Positions 24,801 to 34,041 of a stretch of 64,000 nt of DNA are shown in pieces. The stretch lies in the NCBI RefSeq assembly GCF_902703175.1, contig NZ_CACRYJ010000004.1, forward strand, positions 186,001 to 250,000. Reading direction: 5' to 3'. The stretch's first letter is position 1. Each line of letters opens with the position of its first letter. This DNA is from Occultella aeris (lineage in GTDB: Bacteria > Actinomycetota > Actinomycetes > Actinomycetales > Beutenbergiaceae). The notes below the pieces were generated by a model. The model ran no database searches and was not told where the DNA came from. It saw only the letters and a list, made by a program, of their open reading frames with translations. The position numbers and the translations under genes were made by a program.

Positions 24801-26018
24801 ATGAAGATCGGCGTCATCGGAACCGGCCAGTTCGCGCGCAGTTTCATCTCCTTGTGGCAGCTCCACCCGGACGTCGAGGCGGTCTACGTCTGCGACCTCG
24901 TCCCGGAGCGGGCCGCGGAGCATGTGGAGAAGTACGGCCTCGCCGGCTCGTTCGCGACCGCGGAGGAGTTGCTCGCGTCCGACGTGGACGCGGTCGCCGT
25001 GATGACCCAGCGGTGGAGCCACGGCGGGCTCGTGCTGCAGGCGCTCCGGGCGGGCAAGCACGTGTACTCCTCGGTGCCGATGGCGATGACGGCCGAGGAG
25101 ATCACCGCGATCGTGGCCGAGGTCGAGGCCACCGGCCTGATCTACATGATGGGGGAGACGAGCTACTACAACCCCGCCGTGGTGTGGGCCCGGGAGAAGA
25201 TCGGCGCGGGCGAACTCGGCCGCGTCTTCTACTCCGAGGGCGACTACGTGCACGACATGGACAACGGCTTCTACGCCGCCTATAAGTACAGCGGCGGTGA
25301 GGACTGGAAGTCGACGGCCAGCTACCCGCCGATGCTGTACCCGACGCACGCGATCGGTGGCGTGCTCGGTGCGCTGCCCACGTACGCGACGAGCGTGAGT
25401 TGCATCGGCATCGTCGATGACCGCGGCGACGGCGTCTTCGACGCGGACGTGTCCCGCTGGGGCAACACGTTCTCGAACATGACCGCACTGTTCGACCTCG
25501 CCGACGGCGGGGCGATGCGCACCAACGAATTCCGTCGGGTCGGTTACTGGAAGGGCCACGAGTCGCGGTTCCGCTTCTTCGGGACCGAGGCCGTCATGGA
25601 GCAGTCCGGCTCGGGTGCCACGTTGAGCGTCAAGACCGAGGGCGAGGACTACGCCAAGGGCGAGACCCTCGACATCAGCGACCTGTTCCACACCAAGGCA
25701 GGGCAGCTGCCCGAGGACTTCGGCGACGTCGACCCGGCTCTGATGCAGAGCTTCAGCTCCGGTTTGGCGAAGGTGCACGACCAGTCGCGGCTGCCGAAGG
25801 AGTTCGACGGCGCCCACAACGGGCACGAGGGCGCGCACCACTTCCTCGCGGACGACTTCGTCCGCGGTGTCACCACGAACACCCAGCCGCCGATCAACGC
25901 CTGGACGGCGGCCCGGTTCACCCTTCCCGGGGTTATCGCGTACGAGTCCGCCAAGCAGGGCGGCGTGCGCCTGCCGATCCCCGACCTCGGGGCGGGTCCG
26001 GCGATGCCGAACTGGTGA
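24801..26018 (+). CDS. Gfo/Idh/MocA family oxidoreductase lacking the EKP lysine
   Basis: 405 residues. The NAD(P)-binding start MKIGVIGTGQFARSFISLWQ and DVDAVAVMTQRWSHGGLVLQ are normal for the family. At the position of the E-K-P catalytic motif the sequence is HVYSSVPMAMTAEE, so the usual Lys is replaced. Later TSYYNPAVVWAREKIGAGEL and LYPTHAIGGVLG keep the structural pattern with a His. Members of this branch may act by a different mechanism, for example as a glycosidase-like or redox-neutral enzyme; that is inference. It stands alone between the exporter and the glycan island, 110 bp from the converging unknown gene. Confidence 0.82.
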   Translation: MKIGVIGTGQFARSFISLWQLHPDVEAVYVCDLVPERAAEHVEKYGLAGSFATAEELLASDVDAVAVMTQRWSHGGLVLQALRAGKHVYSSVPMAMTAEEITAIVAEVEATGLIYMMGETSYYNPAVVWAREKIGAGELGRVFYSEGDYVHDMDNGFYAAYKYSGGEDWKSTASYPPMLYPTHAIGGVLGALPTYATSVSCIGIVDDRGDGVFDADVSRWGNTFSNMTALFDLADGGAMRTNEFRRVGYWKGHESRFRFFGTEAVMEQSGSGATLSVKTEGEDYAKGETLDISDLFHTKAGQLPEDFGDVDPALMQSFSSGLAKVHDQSRLPKEFDGAHNGHEGAHHFLADDFVRGVTTNTQPPINAWTAARFTLPGVIAYESAKQGGVRLPIPDLGAGPAMPNW

Positions 26019-26127
26019 TCCGGCCGGCTGCGTAGCCGCCGCGCTGCCACCAGAGCTGCCGGATAACGACCCCGGTCCACTGCCGACGCCAGCGGCTGCC
26101 CAAGACGCCGGAGTGACCCGAGGCGGC

Positions 26128-27522
26128 TCAGGTGTAGAAAAATTGCGCGCTGGCGACGGTGTCGACGTCACTTACGATCCGGACCCAGTGCGCCGAGAAA
26201 CCGGTGGGAAAGGTGTGGGTCACGGCGGCCCCCGGTTCGACGGTGAGCGTCTCGTATGCGCTGAACCGACCGTGCCCGTGGAAGTCGATCTCGATCGTGA
26301 ACCGCGCGTCCTGCTCTCCCTGATTCTCCAGGTGCACGCACTTGTTCTCGAACCCGGTCATCAGGTAAGGGTCGGAGGGGACCGCTGCTCTGACCTCGGC
26401 CATCCACCACGGCCCGCCCCAGCCCGAGGCCTTGCCGAAGCCCCACAGGTCATCGGTCTTGCCGAACCAGAGGCCGGACTGGGGCTCCGCCGTCGTCGGG
26501 CTGAGGCCCCGGCTCGGCGAGGCGTGGTCGGCGCCGAGTACCAGCATGCCGCGCCAGGAGCAGAAGTCGCCGAGCACCCACAGGTGCGTCGAGACCGGGC
26601 GAACACCCCAGATCCTTCCCCCGTAGGCCCAGGGCGACAGTTCGTAGAACATGCCGTGGTGATCCATCAGCAGCCGCTCGTGCTCGGTCTCCCGGATCCG
26701 TGGCCACTCGGTCTGCCACTTGTGGTCGAACGTATGTGAGGCCTTGGGCAGCCTGTACGTGGTCCAGGTGTCGTCGGACTCGGTGTAGACCTTCAGGATC
26801 GCCGAGGCCTGGTCCCATCCACTGGCGAAGATTGTGCCGCCGAACTCGTGTCGGCCACTGATCGCGGTGAAGGGCTTGCGCTCCAGGACCGTCCAACGTT
26901 CGCCGTCGAACTCGGCCAGGCGACCCTCGCTGCGGGTCCCGGCCCAGTCCTGCTCGTCGTACTCGTTGGAACACACGACCAAGCGTCCGAAGCCCGTGTA
27001 GCAGTCCTTGTAGTGGACGCGTGCACCGTTGCCGGTGTCGAGCTCGACGTTCAGGTCCGCGATCTGCTCGCACGCCAGGGTCCGCATGTTCAGCTCGAAG
27101 AGTTCGCCCTCCATGCCCAGCACATAGACGAGATCATCGGGGTTCGTCAGGTGGCGCGTCGTGCCGCACACCCGGATCAGCTCGAGTTCCGGCACCGTGC
27201 GGATGTTGTGCTCGGCGTCGATCACATGCGGCCCGATGATCATCTGGTTCGACGCGTAGTGCACGAAACGGTTCGTGTAGGTGCCATCGACGCCGATGGC
27301 GTCCGGGACGACCTCCATCGAGAGGTCGGAGCTGATCCTGCGCAGGCTGACACCGCTGCCACTCTGCCGCTTGTGCGAGTTGTAGTTCTGCACGTACAGC
27401 TCTCCGGCCCAGGGCATAAGGGCACCGACTCCGATCTCACTGCGCGGGGGACCCAGGTCTCCGACCTGTGCCAGGTGAGGGAAGACCCCCGAGACGTTGG
27501 GCTGCGAGATTTGGCCGCTCAC
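26128..27522 (-). CDS. Conserved-looking protein of unknown function, probably a beta-propeller
   Basis: 464 residues, no signal peptide or membrane helix. Repeated strands of the form RVHYKDCYTGFGRLVVCSNE, GRLAEFDGERWTVLERKPFT and GGTIFASGWDQASAILKVYT recur about every 45-50 residues, with W/Y-rich loops, suggesting a six- or seven-bladed propeller. The C-terminal ~90 residues (FENKCVHLENQGEQDARFTI, then WVRIVSDVDTVASAQFFYT) look like a separate beta-sandwich. GTG 27522 has AAGGAG upstream. It is divergent from the large Tat protein, with two copies of the 17-bp motif between them, so it is probably co-regulated and works in the same glycan pathway. No catalytic motif is recognised. Confidence 0.75.
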   Translation of the reverse strand: MSGQISQPNVSGVFPHLAQVGDLGPPRSEIGVGALMPWAGELYVQNYNSHKRQSGSGVSLRRISSDLSMEVVPDAIGVDGTYTNRFVHYASNQMIIGPHVIDAEHNIRTVPELELIRVCGTTRHLTNPDDLVYVLGMEGELFELNMRTLACEQIADLNVELDTGNGARVHYKDCYTGFGRLVVCSNEYDEQDWAGTRSEGRLAEFDGERWTVLERKPFTAISGRHEFGGTIFASGWDQASAILKVYTESDDTWTTYRLPKASHTFDHKWQTEWPRIRETEHERLLMDHHGMFYELSPWAYGGRIWGVRPVSTHLWVLGDFCSWRGMLVLGADHASPSRGLSPTTAEPQSGLWFGKTDDLWGFGKASGWGGPWWMAEVRAAVPSDPYLMTGFENKCVHLENQGEQDARFTIEIDFHGHGRFSAYETLTVEPGAAVTHTFPTGFSAHWVRIVSDVDTVASAQFFYT

Positions 27523-27611
27523 GCGCTGCTCCTTCGGTGTGTCGTCGACGGCGGATTTGCGCCCGGGGTGAGGTGGAGGGCCGCTTGGCCTGGCTGCCGG
27601 ATCCCGGGTAC

Positions 27612-27628
27612 GGAGCTATAGTAGCACC
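27612..27628. promoter_or_regulatory. 17-bp shared motif, copy 1
   Basis: GGAGCTATAGTAGCACC matches the element at 38790-38806 (GGCACTATATCAGCACC) at 13 of 17 positions. It lies in the divergent region between the unknown protein and the large Tat protein. The motif is an imperfect inverted repeat, GGyrCT-N5-AGyrCC. The local IclR or ROK regulator is the likely binder; this is inferred. Confidence 0.55.
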
Positions 27629-27674
27629 GCACAGATACGCTCTCGTCCCTGGTCAATGGTGCTATAGCAACATC

Positions 27675-27691
27675 AGTGCTGTTACAGTGCC
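27675..27691. promoter_or_regulatory. 17-bp shared motif, copy 2, beside a TGCTATAGCA palindrome
   Basis: AGTGCTGTTACAGTGCC is, on the minus strand, 14 of 17 identical to the element at 38790-38806. It lies 42 bases before the GTG start of the Tat protein. A perfect palindrome TGCTATAGCA (27660-27669) sits just upstream and shares its half-site. Together these look like a multi-site operator. Confidence 0.55.
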
Positions 27692-27733
27692 GTTTGGATC
27701 GATGTCTAGCCAATGAGGGTCAGGAGTCAGATC

Positions 27734-30700
27734 GTGTCGAAGGTTCGCGTGAACATTGCCTCGGATCGCGTTGCCGCGGAGACCGCAGCGCCCGGACTGA
27801 GCCGTCGTCAGGTGCTCGTGGGCCTGCTCGGTGTCGGGGCGCTCCCCGTCATCGCGCTAGCCGCTCCGGATTCAGCCAGGGCGGACCCGCCCTGCCCGGT
27901 TGCCGAACTCGACGAGCCGCTCGCGGACACCGCGATGACCGACCTGAACTACCAGAGCGTCGTCCAGATCGCTGGGCCGAGCCACCGCGTGAGCTTCCTC
28001 CGTGCGTTCTGGAACGGGTCGGACGGCCATCCCGCCTCGGCGATCGTCCGCGACATCGAGGTCCGCGATGGCTCGCAGTGGGTCACGGTGTCCGGCCCCG
28101 GGTCCCGTCTCGATGAGCAATGGCGTGTGGTCAGCGGTGACGGCAGCACGATTAGCGCCGGCGACTACACGCAGGCTGCGAACCTCTGGCTGGCCCTGGG
28201 GTCGGTGACCAAGCTGTCCGCATCCGTGGCCGAACTGACCGCCGAGATCCCCGGCGTGCTCGATCTCACGGTCCGTTGGGATGTCTCCGGTGCCCAGCCG
28301 GAGGTGCAATGGAGCCTGCACGTTCAGTCCGCCGGCACCTATGTGGTCGGCTATCACGCCACTCCTCGGCTCGAGTTCGACGCTGTCGATGAGGTCCTGT
28401 GCGGTGCGCTCCAGCACGCCCGGTCGATCGGCTCTTCGACTGCCCTGCTCGCGTGGGAGCTCTTCGCGCCGATGGCACTGCTGCAGACCGAGGTCGACAA
28501 CCGGACGCTCACCACCGGGGTCTACGTACCAGGCGACGTGATGGCTTTCGAGCACGAGCGCTTCCTCAGTTGGGATGATCAGCCGTTCGCGATGAGTCTG
28601 CGGAATTCGATGGGGCAGATTCAAGCATCGGTCTACGCGCCGCCCGGTGGTCTGCGGTCGGAGCTGGCAGCGGACCAGAGCGTCGGATACGTGTTCGGGG
28701 TCGTCGCCAGCCTGTCATCCCTCTATGAGACCCAGGTCGATATCAGCCGAGGCTCGTACGGACTGACCCGGTATCGCCGCAACGTGTACGACACCTCGCT
28801 GACCGCGAGTGTGCACAACATGCTCGACCTGGTCGCGGTCGAGCCGGATGGCGACGACTCGGTCGACTTCGTCCCTTCGGTCTCCGGCTGGTGGAACCGC
28901 GCCAAGGGGTTCGCCAACATCGAGGCCGACCAGCAGACCAGGACCGCGACGTCCAGTGTGCTGGCGAGCGCTGCGTTGGTGGCATGCGGCCCGCAGGACG
29001 CAGCCTGGTTGTGGGAGCACCGCGCCCGCCCTCAGGCCGAGTACAACTTCTCCCGGCGCAGCATGGCCCACTCGCCGAAGCACGGCTTCGGCGCCGATGC
29101 CCCGCTGGGAGGGTATGCGTTCGACGCCTGCTCGACGGTGCCGATGTGGCAGATGACCCGGGGCGAGTCAGCAGGCTTCGGGCACATCGCCCGGTTGGCC
29201 ACCGCGAAACGACGTTGGCCGAACTTCGTAGCCCCGCTGTCCGCGCACCTGCTCACGCAGGATCCCGGCTGGCTCGCGGAGGCGAAGGCCGTCGCGGACA
29301 TCTACATCGAGGACCGGATCCTCACGCCGAGCACCACCAACCACAGCGAGGTCGACTTCAGCGCCGAGACCGTCGGGCACTGGCTGGAGCTGGTGGTCCT
29401 TCACGATGTGACAGGTGAGCAGCGTTATCTCGATGCGGCGCACGCCGAGGCCAAGCGGTACATGGGTGCCTTCGACGTCCGCCCGGTGCCTGAGGGCACC
29501 GTGGTCTCCCCGGTCGGGGCTCCGATCGACGACGCCTACTACAAGTGGGTCACCAGCCCAGGCATCCCGACCTACACGCGCACCGTTCCGCCGACCGAGA
29601 CGGTCGAGAAGTGGATGGTCTCGACGACCGGCCTGACCTACGAACAGCTACGGACCTTCAAGACCGAGGGCGACGCGGGCGGCTTCACGCTGAACGCCGT
29701 CTGGGCTCCGTTCCTGCTCCGACTCGCGCACCTGGTCGGTGACGACTTCATCCGGGACATGACCCACAACATGGTGATCGGAAGGTTCAGCAACTACCCG
29801 GGCTACTACAACCGGCAGTTCGTCTCGTGGCCGATGCACCCGGACTATCCGCTCGAGGGTCCCTTCGGCACCTCGGCCATCTACTACCACCACATCCCAG
29901 CGCAGATCGGCCTCGCGATCGACTACCTGATCAGCGAGCACCAGACCAGGTCCGACGGCGAGATCGTCTTTCCCTATGCGTGGGAGTCCACCTTCGCGTA
30001 CTTCACGTTCCACACCTACGGGCACCAGCCGGGAACCTTCTACGGAGACGACGGCGTCTGGCCGTACTTCCCCCAGGGGATCATCGCGGTGGACAACGCT
30101 CAACTCAACTGGCTCACCGCCGTCGGCACTGAGCGGTTCTATCTCAGCCTGACCAACGCGACCGGGACCGTGCAGACCGCGCACGTCGACTTCGACGCGG
30201 CCCTCACGGGCATCGAACCCGATCAGACCTATTCCGCGTCGCTGATCGTGAACGGCGCCAGCACGGCCGTCACGATCGCACAGGCCGCCGTCGACGTCAC
30301 GGTGCCGGGTCACGGGATCGCCGCGCTCGTCATCGACGTCCCGGCTGTGCCGAGCATGCCGTGGCAGCGCGGCGGCGCCACCGACTGGACCTCGGCGAGC
30401 TATCACCTCGACGACATCGATGGCAGTGGCACCACCCTTGAGGACAAGGTCTACGGCGTCACGATCCCACGCCCGGACCGTAGTGGCTACGACATCTACA
30501 TCCAGTCGAGTATCCCGGACGCGACTCCGATGTCGCTGCGCTACCGCGTCGACGACGGCGCCTGGGTCGACGCTCCCGCCAAGACCTACCCTCGTGAGTG
30601 GACGTTCGGCGTCGAGGACCTCCGCTCGAGTTTCAGCTATGTCGCGACGGTCGACGGTGTGGCTCGCGATGAGCGCACCCTCTACCTTCCAGGGTTCATC

Positions 30701-31741
30701 TCCGGCGGGCTGCCCTATGGGCAGACGGTCGGAGGCGAGCTGCGGACCGATCGAGGTTCCTCGACCCCCGGCGACGCCATCGACGTCACGGTGGTGCTTC
30801 GCAACGAGACCGATGTCGATCTCGACGGTGTCACGGCCTGGCTGGGGGTCCCGAGCGGGTGGACCAAGGTCGACCCGACGGTGCCGACGACGATTCCCGC
30901 GAACTCCGTGCTCGAGCTTCCCGCCACGGTCACACCGGGCCCATACTCCGGGGCGACGGGAGTCGACCGGTCGATCACCGGCCGGATCCGCTGGAGCGGC
31001 GGTAGCAAGCCGTTGGCGTCGCTCGTCGTCCAGCACCTCACAGCGATGAAGCTCCTCGACGTCTCGGCCTCGCCCGCTGCCGTCACCTCCCTCACCGACG
31101 ACGTCACCATCAGGACCTCGATCCTGAACCGCGGCGCCGCGGCCGCGACCGGGACGGCGACGCTGACCTTGCCGACCGGCTGGACGGCGGACGAGACGGC
31201 CGTGACTTGGACCGCCGACCCCAGGTCGTGGGTCGCCGTGACGATGGTCGCAACTCCGACTGCCGCTCCCTTCGGTGACGCGACGCTCATGATCCAGCCG
31301 GGAGGTGGTCTCCCGAGCCGCTCGGTACAGGTTTCGGTCGGAACCAGATACATCGTCGCGTACGGCGACACCGCCTACAGCGAGACCGGGACCTGGCTCC
31401 CCAGCAGCCTCGAGGGATATGACGGCATCCGATCCCGCTACAGCCCGGAGAGCCAGTACGGCGGCACCGCCACGTTCACGCCGACGATCGCCGACGCCGC
31501 CGACTACGAGATCTCGGTCTGGTACCCGACCAACCCGGACACCACCACGGACGCTCTGTACACGGTCACGACGCCGGACGGCAGCACCGACTTCCACGTC
31601 GACCAGACACAGGAAGCCGACGGCTGGCGCATGCTCGGGACGTTCGCACTGCCGACCGGGTCCGATTCGTCGGTCACGCTCACTGCAATCACCGGGCTGG
31701 TCACACGCGTCAGTGCCGTGCGGTTCCAGCAAGCCTCATGA
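27734..31741 (+). CDS. Very large Tat-exported protein, probable glycan-active enzyme (paralogue 1)
   Basis: 1335 residues. A Tat signal (SRRQVLVGLLGVGALP, cleavage after ARA near residue 50) shows folded export. The main region (about 60-900) contains WELFAPMALLQTEVDNRTLT, FVPSVSGWWNRAKGFANIEA, MVIGRFSNYPGYYNRQFVSW and HHIPAQIGLAIDYLISEH. Its helical repeats resemble an alpha/alpha-toroid hydrolase or lyase, but I cannot name the family with certainty (possibly DUF5695). Then come beta-sandwich domains like NEW3 (PGDAIDVTVVLRNETDVDLD, GVPSGWTKV) and a C-terminal golvesin-like domain (YSETGTWLPSSLEGYDGIRS). GTG 27734 was chosen for its AGGAG site; ATG 27713 is in frame. The stop overlaps the next start. 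A longer paralogue lies at 45672-50405. Confidence 0.82.
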   Translation: MSKVRVNIASDRVAAETAAPGLSRRQVLVGLLGVGALPVIALAAPDSARADPPCPVAELDEPLADTAMTDLNYQSVVQIAGPSHRVSFLRAFWNGSDGHPASAIVRDIEVRDGSQWVTVSGPGSRLDEQWRVVSGDGSTISAGDYTQAANLWLALGSVTKLSASVAELTAEIPGVLDLTVRWDVSGAQPEVQWSLHVQSAGTYVVGYHATPRLEFDAVDEVLCGALQHARSIGSSTALLAWELFAPMALLQTEVDNRTLTTGVYVPGDVMAFEHERFLSWDDQPFAMSLRNSMGQIQASVYAPPGGLRSELAADQSVGYVFGVVASLSSLYETQVDISRGSYGLTRYRRNVYDTSLTASVHNMLDLVAVEPDGDDSVDFVPSVSGWWNRAKGFANIEADQQTRTATSSVLASAALVACGPQDAAWLWEHRARPQAEYNFSRRSMAHSPKHGFGADAPLGGYAFDACSTVPMWQMTRGESAGFGHIARLATAKRRWPNFVAPLSAHLLTQDPGWLAEAKAVADIYIEDRILTPSTTNHSEVDFSAETVGHWLELVVLHDVTGEQRYLDAAHAEAKRYMGAFDVRPVPEGTVVSPVGAPIDDAYYKWVTSPGIPTYTRTVPPTETVEKWMVSTTGLTYEQLRTFKTEGDAGGFTLNAVWAPFLLRLAHLVGDDFIRDMTHNMVIGRFSNYPGYYNRQFVSWPMHPDYPLEGPFGTSAIYYHHIPAQIGLAIDYLISEHQTRSDGEIVFPYAWESTFAYFTFHTYGHQPGTFYGDDGVWPYFPQGIIAVDNAQLNWLTAVGTERFYLSLTNATGTVQTAHVDFDAALTGIEPDQTYSASLIVNGASTAVTIAQAAVDVTVPGHGIAALVIDVPAVPSMPWQRGGATDWTSASYHLDDIDGSGTTLEDKVYGVTIPRPDRSGYDIYIQSSIPDATPMSLRYRVDDGAWVDAPAKTYPREWTFGVEDLRSSFSYVATVDGVARDERTLYLPGFISGGLPYGQTVGGELRTDRGSSTPGDAIDVTVVLRNETDVDLDGVTAWLGVPSGWTKVDPTVPTTIPANSVLELPATVTPGPYSGATGVDRSITGRIRWSGGSKPLASLVVQHLTAMKLLDVSASPAAVTSLTDDVTIRTSILNRGAAAATGTATLTLPTGWTADETAVTWTADPRSWVAVTMVATPTAAPFGDATLMIQPGGGLPSRSVQVSVGTRYIVAYGDTAYSETGTWLPSSLEGYDGIRSRYSPESQYGGTATFTPTIADAADYEISVWYPTNPDTTTDALYTVTTPDGSTDFHVDQTQEADGWRMLGTFALPTGSDSSVTLTAITGLVTRVSAVRFQQAS

Positions 31742-34041
31742 GACAGCCACCGAGCCAGGTGGCGGACAAGGACGAGATGCACGCCGAGACAACGATCCCG
31801 ACGGAACAGGTGACCGCAGAGGTCGTGGTGGTGGGAGGCGGACTGGCCGGTGTCTGTGCCGCGATCGCCGCCGCCCGGCTGGGGCGATCGGTCGCGCTCG
31901 TCACCAACCGTCCGGTGCTGGGCGGCAACGCCTCCAGCGAGGTCCGGGTCTGGGTGGTCGGCGGCACGTCGCACGGTCGCCAGCGCTATGCGCGTGAGAC
32001 CGGGATCATGGGCGAGCTGTTCGTCGAGAACCAGTTCACGAACCCCGAGGGCAATCCCTATTACTGGGACCTGGTCGTGCTTGGGGCGGTGCGAGCGGAG
32101 CCGAACATCTCCCTCTTCCTCAACACCGAGGTCCATGACGTCGAGGCCAGCGGGCCAGTCGATCAGCGTCGCATCGAGGCGGTCACCGGCTGGATGACCG
32201 GCTCCGAGCGTCGGCTCCGGTTCCGGGCGGCGATGTTCCTGGACTGCAGCGGCGACGGCCTGGTCGGCCACCTCGCCGGTGCCAGGTACCGCATCGGTCG
32301 TGAGGCACGAGCCGAGTATGACGAACCGTGGGCGCCCGAGGCCGCAGACGACCTGACGCTCGGCAGCACGATGTTGTTCCACTCCAAGGACGCCGGCCGC
32401 CCGGTCCCGTTCGTGCCGCCGAATTTCAGTCGGGACATCACGAAGACGTCGATACCGGAGCATCGCGTGATCAGCGTCGAGAAGGACGGCTGCTGGAACT
32501 GGTGGATCGAGTGGGGCGGTGAGGTCGATGCCGTCCGCGACAACGAGCGGATCCGCGACGAGCTCTGGGCGGTGATCTATGGGGTCTGGGACTACATCAA
32601 GAACTCGGGTGAGTTCCCCGAGGCGGAGCCGCTGACCTTGGAGTGGGTGGGTTCGGTCCCCGGCAAGCGGGAGTACCGCAGGTTCGTCGGCGACTACACG
32701 CTCACCCAGAAGGATATCCTCGGCCAGACGGAGTTCCTCGACCGGATCGGCCACGGCGGCTGGTCGATCGACCTGCATCCTCCCGGCGGGGTCTACGCAG
32801 CGGAGCGCGGGAGCAAGAGCTGGCACCCTGACGGGAACTACCACATCCCAATGCGCTCTCTGTACTCGGTGAACGTCCAGAACCTCCTGTTCGCCGGCCG
32901 CAACATCAGTGCCAGCCATGTCGCGTTCGGATCGACGCGGGTGATGGCGACCTGCGCCGTCATCGGCGAAGCGGCCGGCAGTGCCGCGGCATTCGCCATC
33001 GCCAAGAACGCGACACCGCGGGAAGTGGCGCACGAACACATCGGCGAACTCCAACAGCTGATGTTGCGTCAGGATGCCTCGCTGCTCGGGGTCGCCAACA
33101 CCGACCGGTTCGACCTGGCTCGAACAGCGCGGGTCACCTCCTCGAGCAGCCTCGGCCGGGTCGCCTCGGCGGCGGACGGCGTCCCCTTCGTCCTCGAGGT
33201 GCCGGCCGGCCTCGTGGTCCCAGTCGATCCGGAGATTGCGGGAATCGGGCTGTTCCTGGAGGTCTCCCGGCCGACGTCGGTCACGGTTGACGTCCACGAG
33301 ACCGACCTCCCTCAGAACTATGTCCCTGGCCGTCTCGTGGCGACGGTCGACGTGCCTCTCGAGGCGGGCCGGCCGCGGTGGGTGCACCTGGACATCAGCT
33401 GGCGGCCCCGCGTGCCCTGCAACGCGTTCGTCGTCGTGCGGGAGAACCCGGACGTCTCGCTGGCGACGACGACCGAGCAGTCCCCCGGGGTGCTCAGCTT
33501 TGCTCGTCGTGACATCCCCTACCGGGTGGACGGTGACCAGCCGCTGATCGAATGGATGAAGCTGAGCGATCGGCGAGCATTCGCGGTCCAACTCGGCGGT
33601 GCCACTAGAGCCTTCGCGCCCGAGCGCGCCGTGGGCGGCTACAGCCGACCCTACGGAGGCCCGCAGATGTGGGTGTCGGAGCCGATGCGCCCCGGGACGC
33701 CGGAGTGGTTGCAGCTCGCCTGGCCCGCGGCCGTGAGGGTAGGCCGGATCGAGGTGGTGCTCGACGATGACGTGAACGAGGACCTGGTCAATCTCCACCA
33801 CCACCGCACCCCGTTCCGGACCATGCCGACCCTGATCCGCGACTACCAGTTGGAGGCCTACGTGGATGGTGAGTGGCGGGTGCTGGAGCGCGTGCGCCAG
33901 AACCGACGCAGACGGCACCTGCACGTGCTCGAGCACGCCGTCACGACAGATCGCATCCGTCTCGTGGTCGGCTCGACCAACGGTGCGGCGAACGCGCACG
34001 TGGTCTCGTTACGCGCGTACTGCCCGGAGGTGGAGTCATGA
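31738..34041 (+). CDS. FAD-dependent oxidoreductase (PF12831-like), intact copy
   Basis: 767 residues, cytoplasmic. The FAD site VVVVGGGLAGVCAAIAAARL (about 29-48) is followed by RPVLGGNASSEVRVWVVGG, LDCSGDGLVGHLAGA and, near residue 390, LLFAGRNISASHVAFGSTRV, the second FAD block of this family. The last ~270 residues include beta-rich segments that may form an extra domain. Such enzymes accompany polysaccharide-degradation genes, but their substrate is mostly unknown. Start (ATGA with the Tat gene stop) and stop (ATGA with the GH42 start) both overlap neighbours, so translation is coupled. ATG 31777 with AAGGA upstream is an alternative start. A decayed paralogue lies at 44687-45634. Confidence 0.88.
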   Translation: MRQPPSQVADKDEMHAETTIPTEQVTAEVVVVGGGLAGVCAAIAAARLGRSVALVTNRPVLGGNASSEVRVWVVGGTSHGRQRYARETGIMGELFVENQFTNPEGNPYYWDLVVLGAVRAEPNISLFLNTEVHDVEASGPVDQRRIEAVTGWMTGSERRLRFRAAMFLDCSGDGLVGHLAGARYRIGREARAEYDEPWAPEAADDLTLGSTMLFHSKDAGRPVPFVPPNFSRDITKTSIPEHRVISVEKDGCWNWWIEWGGEVDAVRDNERIRDELWAVIYGVWDYIKNSGEFPEAEPLTLEWVGSVPGKREYRRFVGDYTLTQKDILGQTEFLDRIGHGGWSIDLHPPGGVYAAERGSKSWHPDGNYHIPMRSLYSVNVQNLLFAGRNISASHVAFGSTRVMATCAVIGEAAGSAAAFAIAKNATPREVAHEHIGELQQLMLRQDASLLGVANTDRFDLARTARVTSSSSLGRVASAADGVPFVLEVPAGLVVPVDPEIAGIGLFLEVSRPTSVTVDVHETDLPQNYVPGRLVATVDVPLEAGRPRWVHLDISWRPRVPCNAFVVVRENPDVSLATTTEQSPGVLSFARRDIPYRVDGDQPLIEWMKLSDRRAFAVQLGGATRAFAPERAVGGYSRPYGGPQMWVSEPMRPGTPEWLQLAWPAAVRVGRIEVVLDDDVNEDLVNLHHHRTPFRTMPTLIRDYQLEAYVDGEWRVLERVRQNRRRRHLHVLEHAVTTDRIRLVVGSTNGAANAHVVSLRAYCPEVES

